Shown: positions 1-11,927 of the stretch, one piece after another
Layout: each line of letters begins with the position of its first letter
Position numbering within the stretch: the stretch's first letter is position 1
Assembly (NCBI GenBank): GCA_002150815.3
Contig: NDFF03000327.1
Coordinates: 186,001-250,000 of the forward strand
Origin: Grammothele lineata
Lineage: Eukaryota; Basidiomycota; Agaricomycetes; Polyporales; Polyporaceae
DNA length: 64,000 nt
Direction of reading: 5' to 3'
Notes under the pieces: model-generated
Databases searched by the model: none
What the model was told of the DNA's origin: nothing
The model's input: only the letters and a program-made list of their open reading frames with translations
Translations under genes and position numbers: made by a program

Positions 1-3000
1 TCATCAGGCATCGGGGCCGCGTGCGCCATCGCCCTTGCCGAGGCGGGTGCCAACATCTGTCTCGTCCGCCGCCCAGGCTCCACCAACGACGAGACCGCCA
101 ACGCGATTGCCGCCACCGGCCGCACAGTCAAGTTCGTCGAATGCGACCTCGCCGACCTCGAAGGCGTCAAGGGCGTCTTTCAGAAGGCGCTCGACGCCAT
201 GGGAGGCGAGATCCACATCCTCGTCAACTGCGCCGGCATCCAGCGGAGATCCCCGGCAGTCCAGTTTCCCGAGTCTGACTGGGACGACGTGAGTCTGCCT
301 TTTCTTGTCATTTCGTGTCGTCTCGTGTCGTTTCGCGGCGATTTCTGCCTTTCGCCCCTTTCCGTCCAACGCCCGTTTCGGTTTCGGTTTGGAGTGGTTT
401 CCTGGCCTCGCGCGCGGCTTCTTGCTGACTACCGCTCTTCTCCGCTGTTTCCACGCCTCCTCCAACATGTTCCTTTTCGGCCAACGCGCATCTCTCATCA
501 TCCTCCAAACACTCTCAATCATCCGAACGCTCGGTACCTCTCGGCTTATCGGGCACTCCTTCACCCCATTCGTACCTGCCCTGGCAATACGCGTCGCGGA
601 CCTCCATTCTCCCTTCCTCCTCACGTGTCACGCCTTGGTGCGTGCTGGGAACGACGCCGTTCATGTGCCGCCCCTCGATACGTCACCTGCGCACACTCTA
701 CTTTCGTACCCGGCGCCGTGGCACTCGCGTTCGTTCGCTCTGAACCGCCTCTCTCGTCTCTTATCGCCGTCGTTCGCGCAACGACATTCGCTCTGGGTTC
801 TCGACGCTGGTCACCCCACCTCCCGTCGCGCCCCCCGTCGCGCGCACATCACCGCGATGGACGCTTTACATGCTCGTCGTTGCCTATCGCGAACGCATCT
901 CCCCCGAAACGCGCTATGTCTGCGCTCCGACTTCGCGCTCCTTCCCAATTCTAAACGCCGCCCGCGCGTCGCGGCCTCGCCGTGCGCCGCGCGACGACTC
1001 TGCGCTGCGCTGCGCGGGGTGATACGCCGTTCCCCGTTTGTACGCACTGCGCATCGTCCTCGCGCGAACCGGCACGCACGTCATACCGCGGCGCTCCCAC
1101 ATTTCGCGCGCGCGTCCTCCTTCTCTCTCCCTCTTGCACGCGCGCGCGCGCCCGGCGGTCCTTCCTTCCCCGTCCTTCCCCTTCGCTGATCACCGATCGC
1201 GGATCGCCTCGCGTCTCTCCCTCTCGCCGTCTTCGCGGGGGCGTTGTGTCGACTACACCTGGCCACGCCCGACGTCACCTGCCCCCTCCCTTCCACGTTC
1301 TCGCCCCGCATATGGACGTGTGCGCCGATCGTCGCTGTCCTTCGCTCACTCGCCCACCCCTCTCGCGTCCCGCGCTTCGTACGTACATACGCCGTTACAC
1401 AAACACACCAAACACGCCGACGCCCACCTGGGGTGTGGCCGACCTCCCGTCGTCGCTGCGCGTCCGAACTATCGCCGTCGTCCCGCGACCGAATGAACGC
1501 GCACATCTCCTCACTCCTATCTCTCTCGCTCGCTTGTTCTCCCGCGCTCGCGTATTTCCCGTTCATTTCCCCTGTTACTGGATACACGTCCCACACCTTC
1601 GATCCCTTTCTCGTCCGTATTCGTCCTTCTCACCCCCGCTTCCCCCGCACCGCGCGTCGTACGACCTGCAACATGCCGCTCATCCCATTGTCGTTGTTGT
1701 TGCCGTTGCTGCTGCGTTGACGTCGACAGGTCCTGAACGTGAACCTCAAGTCCGTCTGGCTGCTCTCGCAGGCCGCAGGCCAGCACATGGTGCCGCGCCG
1801 CCGCGGGAAGATCATCAACTTCTGCTCGCTGCTCACGTTCCAGGTACGCCCGTGCCTCCCCCACGCACCTCTCTCCAACTCTCCATTCCTCGGTCTCCCG
1901 TCGTCACCCCCGCTGACAATAGACTCTTCCTTTTGTCCCTTCCCCCTCCCCTTCCTTCCACCTCCGACCTTCCATCTCCCCGTTTCTCGCTCCCCACTCC
2001 TTCACCATATGCGCCCCCGGCTTCTAGGGCGGGTTCACCGTGCCCGCGTACGCAGCCGCCAAGGGCGCCCTCGGCCAGCTCACCAAGGCGCTCAGCAACG
2101 AGTGGAGCAAGGACAACGTCCAGGTCAACGGCATCTGCCCGGGCTATATCGCGACTGACATGTGAGCGTCCTTCCATCATCGTTGTGTCGTTGCCTTCGT
2201 TTTTTCCTCTTGCAAGGGGTGGGCGTCTGGGGGGGGTTGCCTTTTGCCTTTTGCGTGCGTGCGCAAGGGCAGGGGAAAGGCAAAGGCGGGTGCCGGTAGC
2301 CTTTAGCCTTTCGCGCTGGGCCCGCTGGGCTGGGGGATATGACGCGTCGCCAGTGCTCGGACGCTTCTCTCGCGTTCCAGGCTCTTTCCTGCCTTCAGCG
2401 CGGGACCAGGCTCGATTCATCTTTCCTCTTCTATTTTTTCTGCTCGTCCTTTCCGCTCTGTGCGGTTTTGCTGGGTTCTTCAGCTGGATGCTCGAGGCCG
2501 ATATCTCGAGGAGAGCGAAACCCGAAGCCTAAGCCCCGAAGCCCGAGCGGCGCGGAACGGGCTAGACCCACCCCGTGCTACTTGACGCCGTCAGCAAACA
2601 CACGATCCTACACCGCCCGCCTCCCTCCACTCTCCGTGCTCCGTGCTCCGTGCTCCGTGCTCCTGGCTCCGGGAAATTCTGGCGCGACAGCGGCCTGGTG
2701 CTGACCCGCACGGAACGTCTTTTTTCTTTCTTTCGTTCTTTCTTTCTTTTTCCTTTTCCTTCCTCTAGACGATGGCTGTGTCCGTACTAGGACGCTCCAC
2801 AACGCCCAGCCTAGCCCGCCCCTGCCAGGGCCCCGCGCGGAGCGGGGTATTCATTCGGACCTGCGCAGTGCACGCGACACGTGTGGGGCGCACACCTTCT
2901 TTCCTCCCCCTTCCCCCCCTCCTCCTCGCGGCGGGTGTGGTTCCCGCGCACGCACAGCCTGGGACTGGGACGGCTCCACAGCGCGAGCGCGCATCCGGTG

Positions 3001-3628
3001 CGGCGTCGGCTGCGGCGTCATCATGTTCCGTGAGGGGGAACCACCGCGGTCGTCCTTTCTTTCTTCTGCTCCCTTGCGCTCCGTTATCCTCCCACTCCGA
3101 TGTTAGGACGCGATACTGACGAAACTTTGTTTTTTTCTCTGTCGCTCTCATGTTCTCCTCGATGCTTCTTTCCCCGCCTTTCCCGCGCCGCCCCTCCCCC
3201 GCACCTCGCCTTCCGCACACACAGGAACGAGAAGCTACTCGCGGACCCCGTCCGCCTGCGTCAGATCTCAGAACGCATCCCCGCAGGACGGTGGGGCGAG
3301 CCGCGCGACTTTGCGGGCCCCGTCGTCTTCCTCGCCTCCAACGCGAGCCAGTACGTGTGTGGGGAGTTGCTCGTCGTCGATGGGGTGAGTTTGATCTCTT
3401 TTCTCCTCTCCCCCTTCCCTTTCCATTATTTCTTCTTGATCGTGACGTTGTCCCGCCGGCACCTGTACGGTGTCTGATGATGCCGGCGGTTGGGGCTAAG
3501 GTGGGGTGCGGGAGCCACAGTGCGGGCCGGTACCGCACTGTTCAGTATACTCCATCATTTCGTATCGTTCGTGTACCGCGGCGATTGCTAACGGCCGCGT
3601 AATTGTACAGGGCTGGATGGGCCGGTAG
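1..3628 (+). CDS. KduD-like short-chain dehydrogenase (5' partial)
   Basis: Classical NAD(P)-dependent SDR, closest in motifs to 2-deoxy-D-gluconate 3-dehydrogenase (sugar-acid oxidoreductase, probably cytosolic). The exons I read are 1-288, 1730-1843, 2028-2161, 3225-3384 and 3611-3628, all with GT-AG borders and matching phases. Visible motifs are the cofactor loop SSGIG at the very start, NCAG in place of the usual NNAG, INFCS before the active-site [14 protein letters not shown], and the KduD-like C-terminus [10 protein letters not shown]...VVDGGWMGR ending at TAG. About 237 residues are visible and the family is about 250-260, so only the first 10-20 residues lie outside the window. The introns are very long for a fungus: 1441, 184, 1063 and 226 bp, against 50-70 bp elsewhere here. 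The substrate is inferred only from the family. Confidence 0.85.
2632..2767. repeat. Tandem 7-mer and CTTT-rich tract inside the long third intron
   Basis: Positions 2632-2659 hold four exact tandem copies of CTCCGTG. Positions 2720-2767 are an almost pure pyrimidine tract built on TTTC/CTTT. Both lie within the 1063-bp intron of the KduD-like gene and are consistent with intron growth by replication slippage. Confidence 0.7.
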
Positions 3629-5905
3629 TTCGCGGTGGCGCCTCATACTACGAAACGGGCTCCATCAACATCTAACAGAAGGTCCCGATCAGAGCGTCAG
3701 TGGTAGGAAAACCGGATCTAGAGAGTCGGGTCGAACAAGACACCGAGCAGAACGCGCGTCCCATGTAATGTACTTTGTAAAAAAATCCACAGCCGGGATC
3801 CGTGTTCTCAAATCTACAATTCTACTATACGTAGTAGCCGCGTGCAAACCAACGCCTCGTGTCTCCCCAGCTCCAGCACGCGACCGTCATCTGCGTCACC
3901 ACGCGCCCTTCGTAAAGTCCGACTCGCCCCATGGCGTATCGCGCGCACGCGCGTCCGAGCGTCCGAGTGTATATCGTGACGTCGTGTGGTCTTCACACTC
4001 ACGCTCACGCTCGACGTAAGGCGATAGTAAGCCGCCCGGCCGCAGGCGCTGCGCGTTAATGAAAGAGGACTCAGCATCGCGGGGAAGGGCAACGTGCATG
4101 GGACTTTTCGAAGCCCCGAAGCCGCGGGGCACCACCGTGACACCGCACGGCCCTGCGGGCGCGGGGTTGCGCGAGGCGCACGAGAAGCAGGCTTGTGGCC
4201 ACACTTCCACACTTTAGTGCTTCGACGTGTGTCCGGCCGCGTACTTGCTACGCGTCGCCACCCCACTCCCAGGACGCGAGCACAGTCGGAATGCTTCGAT
4301 GGTGGAGAGGAGTACGCAAGGGGTGAAGCGAGTGAGAGGGGGCTCCGGGTTCCGGGCCCGGTGCGCCGAGATCGGGGATGTGAGCGAGTGCTAGATGTAC
4401 AGGCACATTGTCTCGGTGGGCCGAGGAGGAATGCAGGAAATTTGTCGCAGACTGCAAGGCGATACGGTGCGCTACACGTCTCTAGGAAAATGCGGAGAGG
4501 CCGCCGAGAGTCCCGAGGTGCCGATACAGCCCTATAGTGATGAAAGCGGCCGTTCGTTGCACCAGTGGCCGTCGGGAACGCGGAATCACGGTGTATTGAC
4601 ACACAGGTGGAACGTTCGCCCGCCGCGAGGGCCTCGCGGGATGCGGCCGGACCATCGCGAACAGTCTGAACATCGTACGGAGCTCGGCGCGGTGACCCGA
4701 GGGCGACGTGTCAGTTGCGTTTAGCGGTCGGTATGCGCACCTTTCCGGTCATCCTCAACGGTCGAGGAGCCGTGGCACACCTTCTAAAAGATTCTAGGTG
4801 GTAGTACGCTTCGTACGCCGCATGCTGGAGGGAAGGCCCGTCCAAATGTGACGCGTTGGCGTCCGGACCTTCCGACTAGATTGCGGGAAAAATAACGGCG
4901 AGCATGAAACCATTTTGAAGAACAGTGCAGCTGAGAACGCTACGATATGTACAGCGCATCGTAAATCTGACGATGGCCTCCCCAACCGAGCGGACGCGTA
5001 CCAAAAACCGCCCACGGACATCGGAACTCGGACCGGTCCCGTATGTCGATCAGTTTTCCCCATGTGTGGTGCGCCGCGGCGGTGTTGTGGACGGCGAACC
5101 TCTCATCATTTTTGCCACCCGCGCCGACTCGCGACGCGCGCACGCTGGGACGGGAGAAGCGTTGATGCGCCTCACCACGCGCGGGAGCCCCGGGGCGCCC
5201 GGTCTTGGCGGCCCGGCACTTCCGCGGGGAGTCCGGGGGTGGCGGCAGGTGGCGGCGCGAGTATTGCCGTCGAGGCGTTCCTTGATGACATCTGCGTCAT
5301 AGGAGCGTGATACTCTCGAGCGGCGGGGCGTATCTTTGAGCCCGAACGAGAATGGGCCCGAGGCGCGTGCCTATGATTATGGGGCGAGCCTTGTGGCGTA
5401 TCAGCGTAGGACGAGAGGAAGGATAGAAGGACTTAAGGAGGGAGCCCGAACGTCGCGCAGCTGCTAACTTCGATTGCGACGATACGCCCAGCGTGCAGGA
5501 AACAATCGGGAAGACTCGGGGGCCTGTGGTGTTGGCCAGGCGTGTGTTCGGGTTGATGTGATTGGGGCGAGGTCGAGGTCGAGAGCGGGCGTCGGTCCAG
5601 GCGCGGAGGCCAGCTCGCGGTCACTGACGAGATCGGTATGGACTCGGACAACACATCGAGCACTTGCTTCCCGTGCTTTGAGCAGGATTGTAGCCTCGGG
5701 CCGCGTCGCTACGCATTTATCACGCGCGTGGCGGGCAAAGTGCTCCATCTACCCGTGGCCGATAGGCGCGCGATTTCCGGGCTGGATTCAAGCGAAGAAT
5801 CTTTCTGTCAGATTCTGGACTAACTGGCTCCTGATAGAAACGTTGCAAAGGACACTAACATTTTTGGACTTTCGCCGCGACGAGCTCTTGGACGAGCGAG
5901 GATGG
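3629..5905. other. Region with no recognisable gene
   Basis: I find no open frame with a recognisable domain, and no frame set that splices into one, on either strand. The open frames present are short, overlap each other in several frames and have Arg/Ser/Pro-biased translations typical of GC-rich noncoding DNA. Confidence 0.5.
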
Positions 5906-6296
5906 CTAATCACAGGACCCCTGAAAAGTGGCGGGGGAGGCAGTCCGGCCATCCGGACGGCGCTTAGCGATTTTGGGCCTCAACGTTGGCCAAAAGTCCG
6001 GACGTGGAGGGCCAAAATGGGGGTCCAAGCCGTCCGAAAGTCCGGACATGGGTGGGGAGGAGGCCGTCCGCCCGGGCGCCTACGGCACCCCGCCTTCCGA
6101 GATTACCAAAAATGGTAATTTTTTACGGCCCTGAAGGGGCCGGCCGGAAAATCCGGACGGCGCTTAGCCTTTTGGAGCTCGAGGAGGGGTCATCATCCGG
6201 ACATTGGCCTCGAAACCAGTCCGGACATGAACCCTTCAAAACCCGGGCGTCTATCGGACGGCCTCTCCCGCCACTTTTCAGGGGTCCTCTAATCAC
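5906..6296. mobile_element. Non-autonomous hAT-like MITE with intact target duplication
   Basis: The element is 5914-6288 (375 bp). Its ends are 28-bp terminal inverted repeats at 5914-5941 and 6261-6288, starting AGGACCCCTGAAAAG and differing at one base. It is flanked by a perfect 8-bp direct repeat, CTAATCAC, at 5906-5913 and 6289-6296, as expected of a target site duplication. Inside are six copies of TCCGGAC, three within the palindrome GTCCGGAC, lying near the ends, and a hairpin at 6103-6118 near the middle. There is no coding capacity. The 8-bp duplication and repeated subterminal motifs fit the hAT superfamily. The ends do not show the commonest hAT start, so other 8-bp-TSD superfamilies remain possible. 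Confidence 0.9.
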
Positions 6297-9200
6297 TGGT
6301 GAATGATTCATCCTCCCGCGCCTCATGTCAGGCGCTGTGGCAGCCCCGCACCAGCGTTGCCATTTCCCCGCTGATGCAGGGCAGATCGCGCGCCCCACAG
6401 GCGGCCTGCCGCCGGGATCGGGTTCCACAGGGACCTACTCGGCAGCGATCGTTGCGGTCGTGTGGAGCAGCCGACTTGCGGTGCGGGTGTACGCCCACTG
6501 TCAACGGTTTCTGTTGATTGCAAAGTGGCAGGGTCGGGGTCTACTGCGAGCGGTGAGCGGACGCAAGGGAAAGAAGTGAGGCAGATGAACACGGCTCCCG
6601 CGAGGATTGTCCGGCTGGGAAGGGGTGCATTCCACAGCACAACGGTCTGAGACCAATATGGGCAAAATGACGACCGAGGTCAGAAGGAACGTCCTGAACA
6701 AGATTCAGGCATACAGCCTGGACGCATTGCACCACCAAGTTCCAGACTGACCTTCGCCCATTCATTTCCGCGCACAAGTCTTGCGGTATCGCCGCGCAAT
6801 GCATTGGATGCGAAACTTCGCCTCGCCGCGAAGTCGGCGTCAGGGCTGCCTGTGGCAGATGGCCCGATAAGGAAGGCTGGCCACACTTCAGCTCTCCCGC
6901 GCGCCAGCTTTCATCTCATCCTCCCATTCATCTCCCGTGCACGTCTCCGCGCCTCGCGTCCTCCCTATCTGTATTCAGCGATTCTCGGCGACCGAGAGAA
7001 GGCACTCCACGCCTTCCGCCCGTTATCTGAGAGCTTGCACGTTCGTACGATCATCCGCACGGCGGCATTCACGCACCCGCTGGACGGAGCCTTGTGCAAG
7101 CAGAAGCGTTTCAGGTGTTCGTTCGAGGAAAGGCCGTCCCCAGACAATCTGAAGCGCGAGCCCCGACGACGGACCTGCGTCGCGCGCGATCGCGCAACCG
7201 GCATCGATGGTTCCCCGCCCCAACTTCGTCCCATGACAGCTGGCCACTGGGCCCTGCGGTTCCAGAACATCGCGCAATCTATCTCTTCGAGTTTCTCCTT
7301 GGAGCCGGCGAGCTCGCGGAGTCGGGGGATGCAGGGGTGCGCTCGAAGTCCGACTCCACCCCCGCGGCGACGATCAAAGCAGCGCGCGAAGGCTTGTCGG
7401 CGGAATGTCTGGAGAGGCGGCGGAGGGTTCGAGGCCGCCGCGCGCGACTCCGATTTGCTCTTCCGCTTGTTCCCCCTCAGAGTCTTCGCCACTGGTGAGC
7501 ATGCAGGCGAAGACGCGGGAGAAGGATGGCTCGCATCCTTTCGCACGAAGGGTCTGGCCGCGGCCGCGCGAAGATTGACCCTGGATTGCCTTTGGAGTTG
7601 GAGTTGAAACCTACGACAAAGAGGCGGCACACGAGCTTAGCAATGGTAGAAAGTGCAGGAGAAGAGACTTGCTTCGGTACTCGTCGACGTCGACAGCCTA
7701 GATTCTTTGGAACGGTCAGACGTTCTACACGCAGAGCTCAGGCCCAGAACCCCGCCACCGAGCGCGGGCGGTGCGGTACGTCTTCGCTCGCTCGCTCGGC
7801 GACACCGTCTTCTGGCCCGCCCAGGCCCTCGCTCTGATGGCACGGACCCCTTGCCAGCCTAGAAAGGAGTATCGTAGGACAGCCAATACGCACGCGCACC
7901 TGGGAGCACGCACCGTGTTAATTTATCAGAGTGCGAACAAATCAGACACGTAAGAACGGGAGCACTCCCAGGGACAAAAGAGGAGAGTCGGCCACAGCTG
8001 CCTCCCGAGCCATATCGCGATAGAGTTTGTGCGCGTAGACACGTGACGGCGTTGCGGGGCGTCCTCAAGCTGCAGCTTCTGCTACCGGTACCAGAGCTTC
8101 CTGGTGGAATCAACCGGCGCTGGTTTGTGGTTCTCGTATGGCTCTTTACGTCGTAAACGCTCCACTCTCCAAGGCTGGCGGGACCGGTCGAGGCTGGCGA
8201 CTCGCGCTCTGGACCTTGTCGTGCTACCCCCGATCTTGCCTGCTCACCGCGCGGGGCACAGAGGCAAGAATAGCATGTAAGCTGTCGACTTCAGGTGGTT
8301 TTCCGAGAACGGTTCGTCAGACTGTCTGATGGTGCAATGCCGTGAGTGCTCGTGGGGCCAGCACACGATGCAGTCAGAACGTACGAAGGGCAGTAGTGCG
8401 CGTGGGCGGCACGCTCGCCCGGCCGTATCCCTTGAGCGTACGACTGCGATAGCTATCGGAACTTGGGGTCCCTGTCCCGAGAGGCACGTTCACCCGTGAA
8501 CACGTTGCTTACATCCCGCCGCTCGCCCGTGCTCAGCGGAACGCAAAGTAGGTAGTACCGTACGTACTCGCTGGCCACCATCCTAATGTCCGCGGTCGGG
8601 TGCGGAGCGTCATGAAACGCGCGCGCGTACGCACGACAGGGACGCCTCGCGGGGAGCCGCGCGCACACGAGGCGGGCGATGGTCCTGCCGGGAGCGCGGC
8701 AGGCGGGGCACATGAGCGGCGTCGGGCCCTATTGAGGGTGGGAACTCGCTAGAGCGTGTACATGAACGTGGACGCGGACGTGCTTCTCGAGCGAGACGCG
8801 CAGCCGTGGCCGCATCGCGCGAGGTGGGAGACGATCGGGAAAAGGCAGATCCTGGGCGAAGAAAGCATTTTAGCTTTGCCCGGAAGCGGGTACCAACGAG
8901 GTAGGACGGCGAACTCTGATCGTGCGTACCGGATATGCGCTAGATCGCATCGCCGTTCCTTCCTCATGTTCAGCAGCACTTACCACTGGGCTGCGGCGCC
9001 AGGACCTCGGTTTGCCTTGGTGGCGTGGGCAAGAGAAGATCCTCCCCGTGCCGCACGGGCCACAGCGGGCCTCACACACTCCCGCCTTCCCCACCTATTT
9101 TCCGAAGAGCTCGTGCGGCCTCCTGCAGGCGCGAGTGCGGGTCCCCCTGAGCCTGTTTCTGGCTTTGGTATAGTCATCTTGAACATCCGATGACGCAGGA

Positions 9201-10453
9201 TGGAATGGCGATACCGGGGCGATAGAAGCTTGAAGGGACGGGTGCGTCCGGGCCCGCAGAAGCACACGCATGCCCTGTGACTCCTTTGCACGTACCTGCT
9301 ATTCCGCGCACGAGAACATAATGGTGGGACGGCTCCCCGTGTACGAAGCCCCTGGAGAAGAGAATGCGTGAGTGTTGCAGGGAGAAAAGGTGGATGGCGA
9401 CCGGCCCTTCGGCCGCACGAGAATCAGCCAAGCCGCACATTCCAAACCGCACGTAGTCCCTTGTGCCTCCTTGCCCCGTAGAGGCGCTCTGAGGCTCGTC
9501 CCTTCCGGATCGGGGTAACGTGTGGCCAGCTCGCCGCGCCCAGCCTGGGATCCCTGGGATCGTCAGGGGGGCCCGAACCTCGCGGGGGATCCTGAGGTTC
9601 TAGTGCGCACGGACCATGCCGCGTCCGTGCGCATACCACTATCCCGGACTATCATCGTCGCATCGTCGCATCGTCGTTGCAGCAGCGGCTACAGTCAGCC
9701 ACGGCACGCCGAATGGCAGGTCGGCCACAGCAAGCCCGTTGAAGGGCTGAGCTTGTGCGTCGGTCCTGTCATGCGTTCCCCCACTGGTACATTGATCACG
9801 CGTCAGACCGCACGGGGGAAAACGAGGCAAGAATGCGCGCGCTGTTCGCTTCGTTTTTACGCAATGGTGGGCTTCCCACTCCCCATTGAGGACGCCCGGG
9901 GATTTGGGGCGTTGAATAGAGCGCTGTAGTCGCTGGCCGCCGTGTCAGTAAGATGCTTCGTTCCTCGGGTAGAGTGAGCAACGTACCGTGCCGGTGAATG
10001 CCTGGGTCAGGTGGTCCTGGGCGAGCCGCAGGGGGCAGATATTCCTAAGCCTTGGACAGAAGGGTGGAGCGGAATGGACGAGGCTTCCAGGTACGCGTCG
10101 ACTAGCCTTGAAGTCCCGACCGAGGGGGGGACGGGAGGACGGGGGAGCCCTCTTGGTTGGTCGCCCCGACACACCCCGGAAGGAAGGATGGTCGGCGCTG
10201 CTGGGGTCTAGGCAGGGTCATTCGAGGGTGCATGTTGAATGTTGAATGGAAGGTTAGCATCGCTGGGGGGCGGTCCTAAGGGTTACGTTGGGGCTTGTGA
10301 AGAATATCCTGAAAGCGAGGAGCGCGGCGGGAGCAAGAGCGAGTTGAGAACAGAGTGCCTGAGCATCGCTATTATACAGCTACAAGGAGATCCAGATACC
10401 AGAAGACACCTGCGACAGAGAGATAGAGATAGTCGATAGTCAGTCGTGAAAAG
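6297..10453. other. Region with no recognisable gene
   Basis: This 4.2-kb stretch shows no recognisable protein domain, no spliceable gene model and no convincing RNA gene. The longest frame, 6804-7607 (+), has a biased translation without family resemblance and is overlapped by equally long frames on the other strand. The one local structure I see is the small tandem repeat at 9653-9676. Confidence 0.5.
9653..9676. repeat. 8-bp microsatellite, three copies
   Basis: Three exact tandem copies of CATCGTCG. Confidence 0.8.
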
Positions 10454-11523
10454 TCATTGAAGGTCCCGCTCGTCGTCGCCGTCGCGTCGCGCCGCAGCGG
10501 CTGCAGCATCTCCGTCGCCATTCGCGCACCGCCCACAGTGGACCTGGGCGACTCCTAATGCGAAGTCACGCAGCTGCCACTCCACGGCCTCCGTGCCCTC
10601 AACCTCACCCTCAGCCTCGCCCCTACGACTTATTCGCGGGGGCTCACAGGACGGCATAGCGACGACCACGGCTACATGTACAGTACGGCCTTCGAGCGGA
10701 GGTTCCGGGTCGGGCTGTGCCTGCTCGTCCGGGGGCTCAGCGGGCTCTTTCCCAGCGTCGCGCCCACCTCGGCCACCTCGCGGCTGCATCAGAAGAGCCC
10801 GACTGTACGTTCGAGAAGGGAGATGACGCGCGATGAGGGTCGGAAGTGGAAAGAGGGGTCCAGAGCTTGTCAGTAAAACCCAAAATGCAATGCGACGCGA
10901 GGGTCGTAAGCGTGAGGGGGAAGAGGTGAGGTGACACACCTCCACGCCTGCCAAGGCGAGAACGATGACCGCGGTTGTTCCGCGGGCACAGCGGAAGTCG
11001 AAGATGCGGGTGTTGGTTGGGGTGCAAGGTGCAAAGAGAGCGGCTAGGAAGGGCGCGCGACGATTATTCTCGGCCACGGAAACACAGTATTGGAGAGAAT
11101 ACTTGCGTGCAGACGCTCCCATGCGCTCCGGCTAATCCCTACTTGAGCCCAATGATGATGACGAGGATCTGAACAAGGACCGATGGGGTTGTTGCTGCTG
11201 CCAGGCTCGGGGCTACTGGCCCCCTCCATCCTTCCCATCTCCGTCTTCTTCCCCTTTCCTCCCTCCTCTCCCACCTCCAGCACCACCACATCCCACAACT
11301 TCGGCACCTCTACCTCGCCATCTCTTCCCCGCGCGCCCCCACCAAAGCCCCCGTCATCGTCTTCGTCGATGCCAAGGGGCAGCCAAGGGAGTATACGCCG
11401 GAGCGCGCGGCGGAGGCTGGGCCAGACGATCCCGCCCGAGACGCCGATAGCGAAGATGCCGAGAAAGGCGACCAGAAAGCCGAAGATGAGCGACGATTGT
11501 GAGCTCTGCGCTGAGTCCGACAT
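10454..11523 (-). CDS. Uncharacterised single-pass membrane protein, PLS/AMP family (copy A)
   Basis: Three exons are read on the minus strand: 11523-11143, 11043-10940 and 10802-10454, with GT-AG sites and agreeing phases, giving about 277 residues. The protein starts MSDSAQSSQSS and has one membrane segment (LIFGFLVAFLGIFAIGVSG, residues about 12-32). Then come basic Arg residues, an acidic Gly-rich stretch and VPKLWDVVV. The first intron falls after a WAQ tripeptide and the next exon opens with PLS. The last exon carries VHVAVVVAMPS and FALGVAQVHC near the end. Copies B (22717-23520) and C (27393-28265) share this order of features. I recognise no enzymatic domain. It lies immediately downstream of the ABC transporter on the same strand. 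Function is unknown. Confidence 0.6.
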
Positions 11524-11927
11524 CCGCACAATCTGTGCGTTGTGCGCCTCAGCGCCGGGGAAGAGGACGAGGTCAAGTTGGAGATGGTCGATGTAGATGA
11601 GAGCGTGTGATGAGGCTGACAGCGACCACGACGGTGATGTTGGGCATGAGAGTGTCAGGCCACCGCCGTGGGGAGCGCGCGGGCGCGCGCAGCCGCTCTC
11701 CACAAATCATGCCTGGAGGTTTTCGCATCGACTGCTAATGACCTCCTGCAGCTCTACTTCGCTCACTATCGCAGCGTGCGTTATCGCATTAACTGAACCG
11801 ATGTCTTCTTCACGAAGGGCGTGAACCCGATTGTAAACCAAGCAGTGCATATGTACTACGCGCCCATCATCCTTCCCAGTCCCCTCTATCCAAGAATCAT
11901 CCAAGATTAGCCTCCTCGCGCGTCTCT

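Noticed and set aside
4..624. Minus-strand 206-codon frame opposite the first SDR exon
   Set aside because: It is antisense to a conserved exon with the SDR motifs on the plus strand, and the antisense translation resembles nothing known.
982..2532. Long plus-strand open frame of 516 codons across the first introns of the KduD-like gene
   Set aside because: It overlaps true exons in another frame, its translation is Arg/Ser/Pro-biased without domain, and equally long frames exist on the other strand. It is a by-product of GC-rich sequence.
6804..7607. 267-codon plus-strand frame in the gene-poor region
   Set aside because: No family resemblance, and a competing minus-strand frame (6965-7630) covers the same bases.
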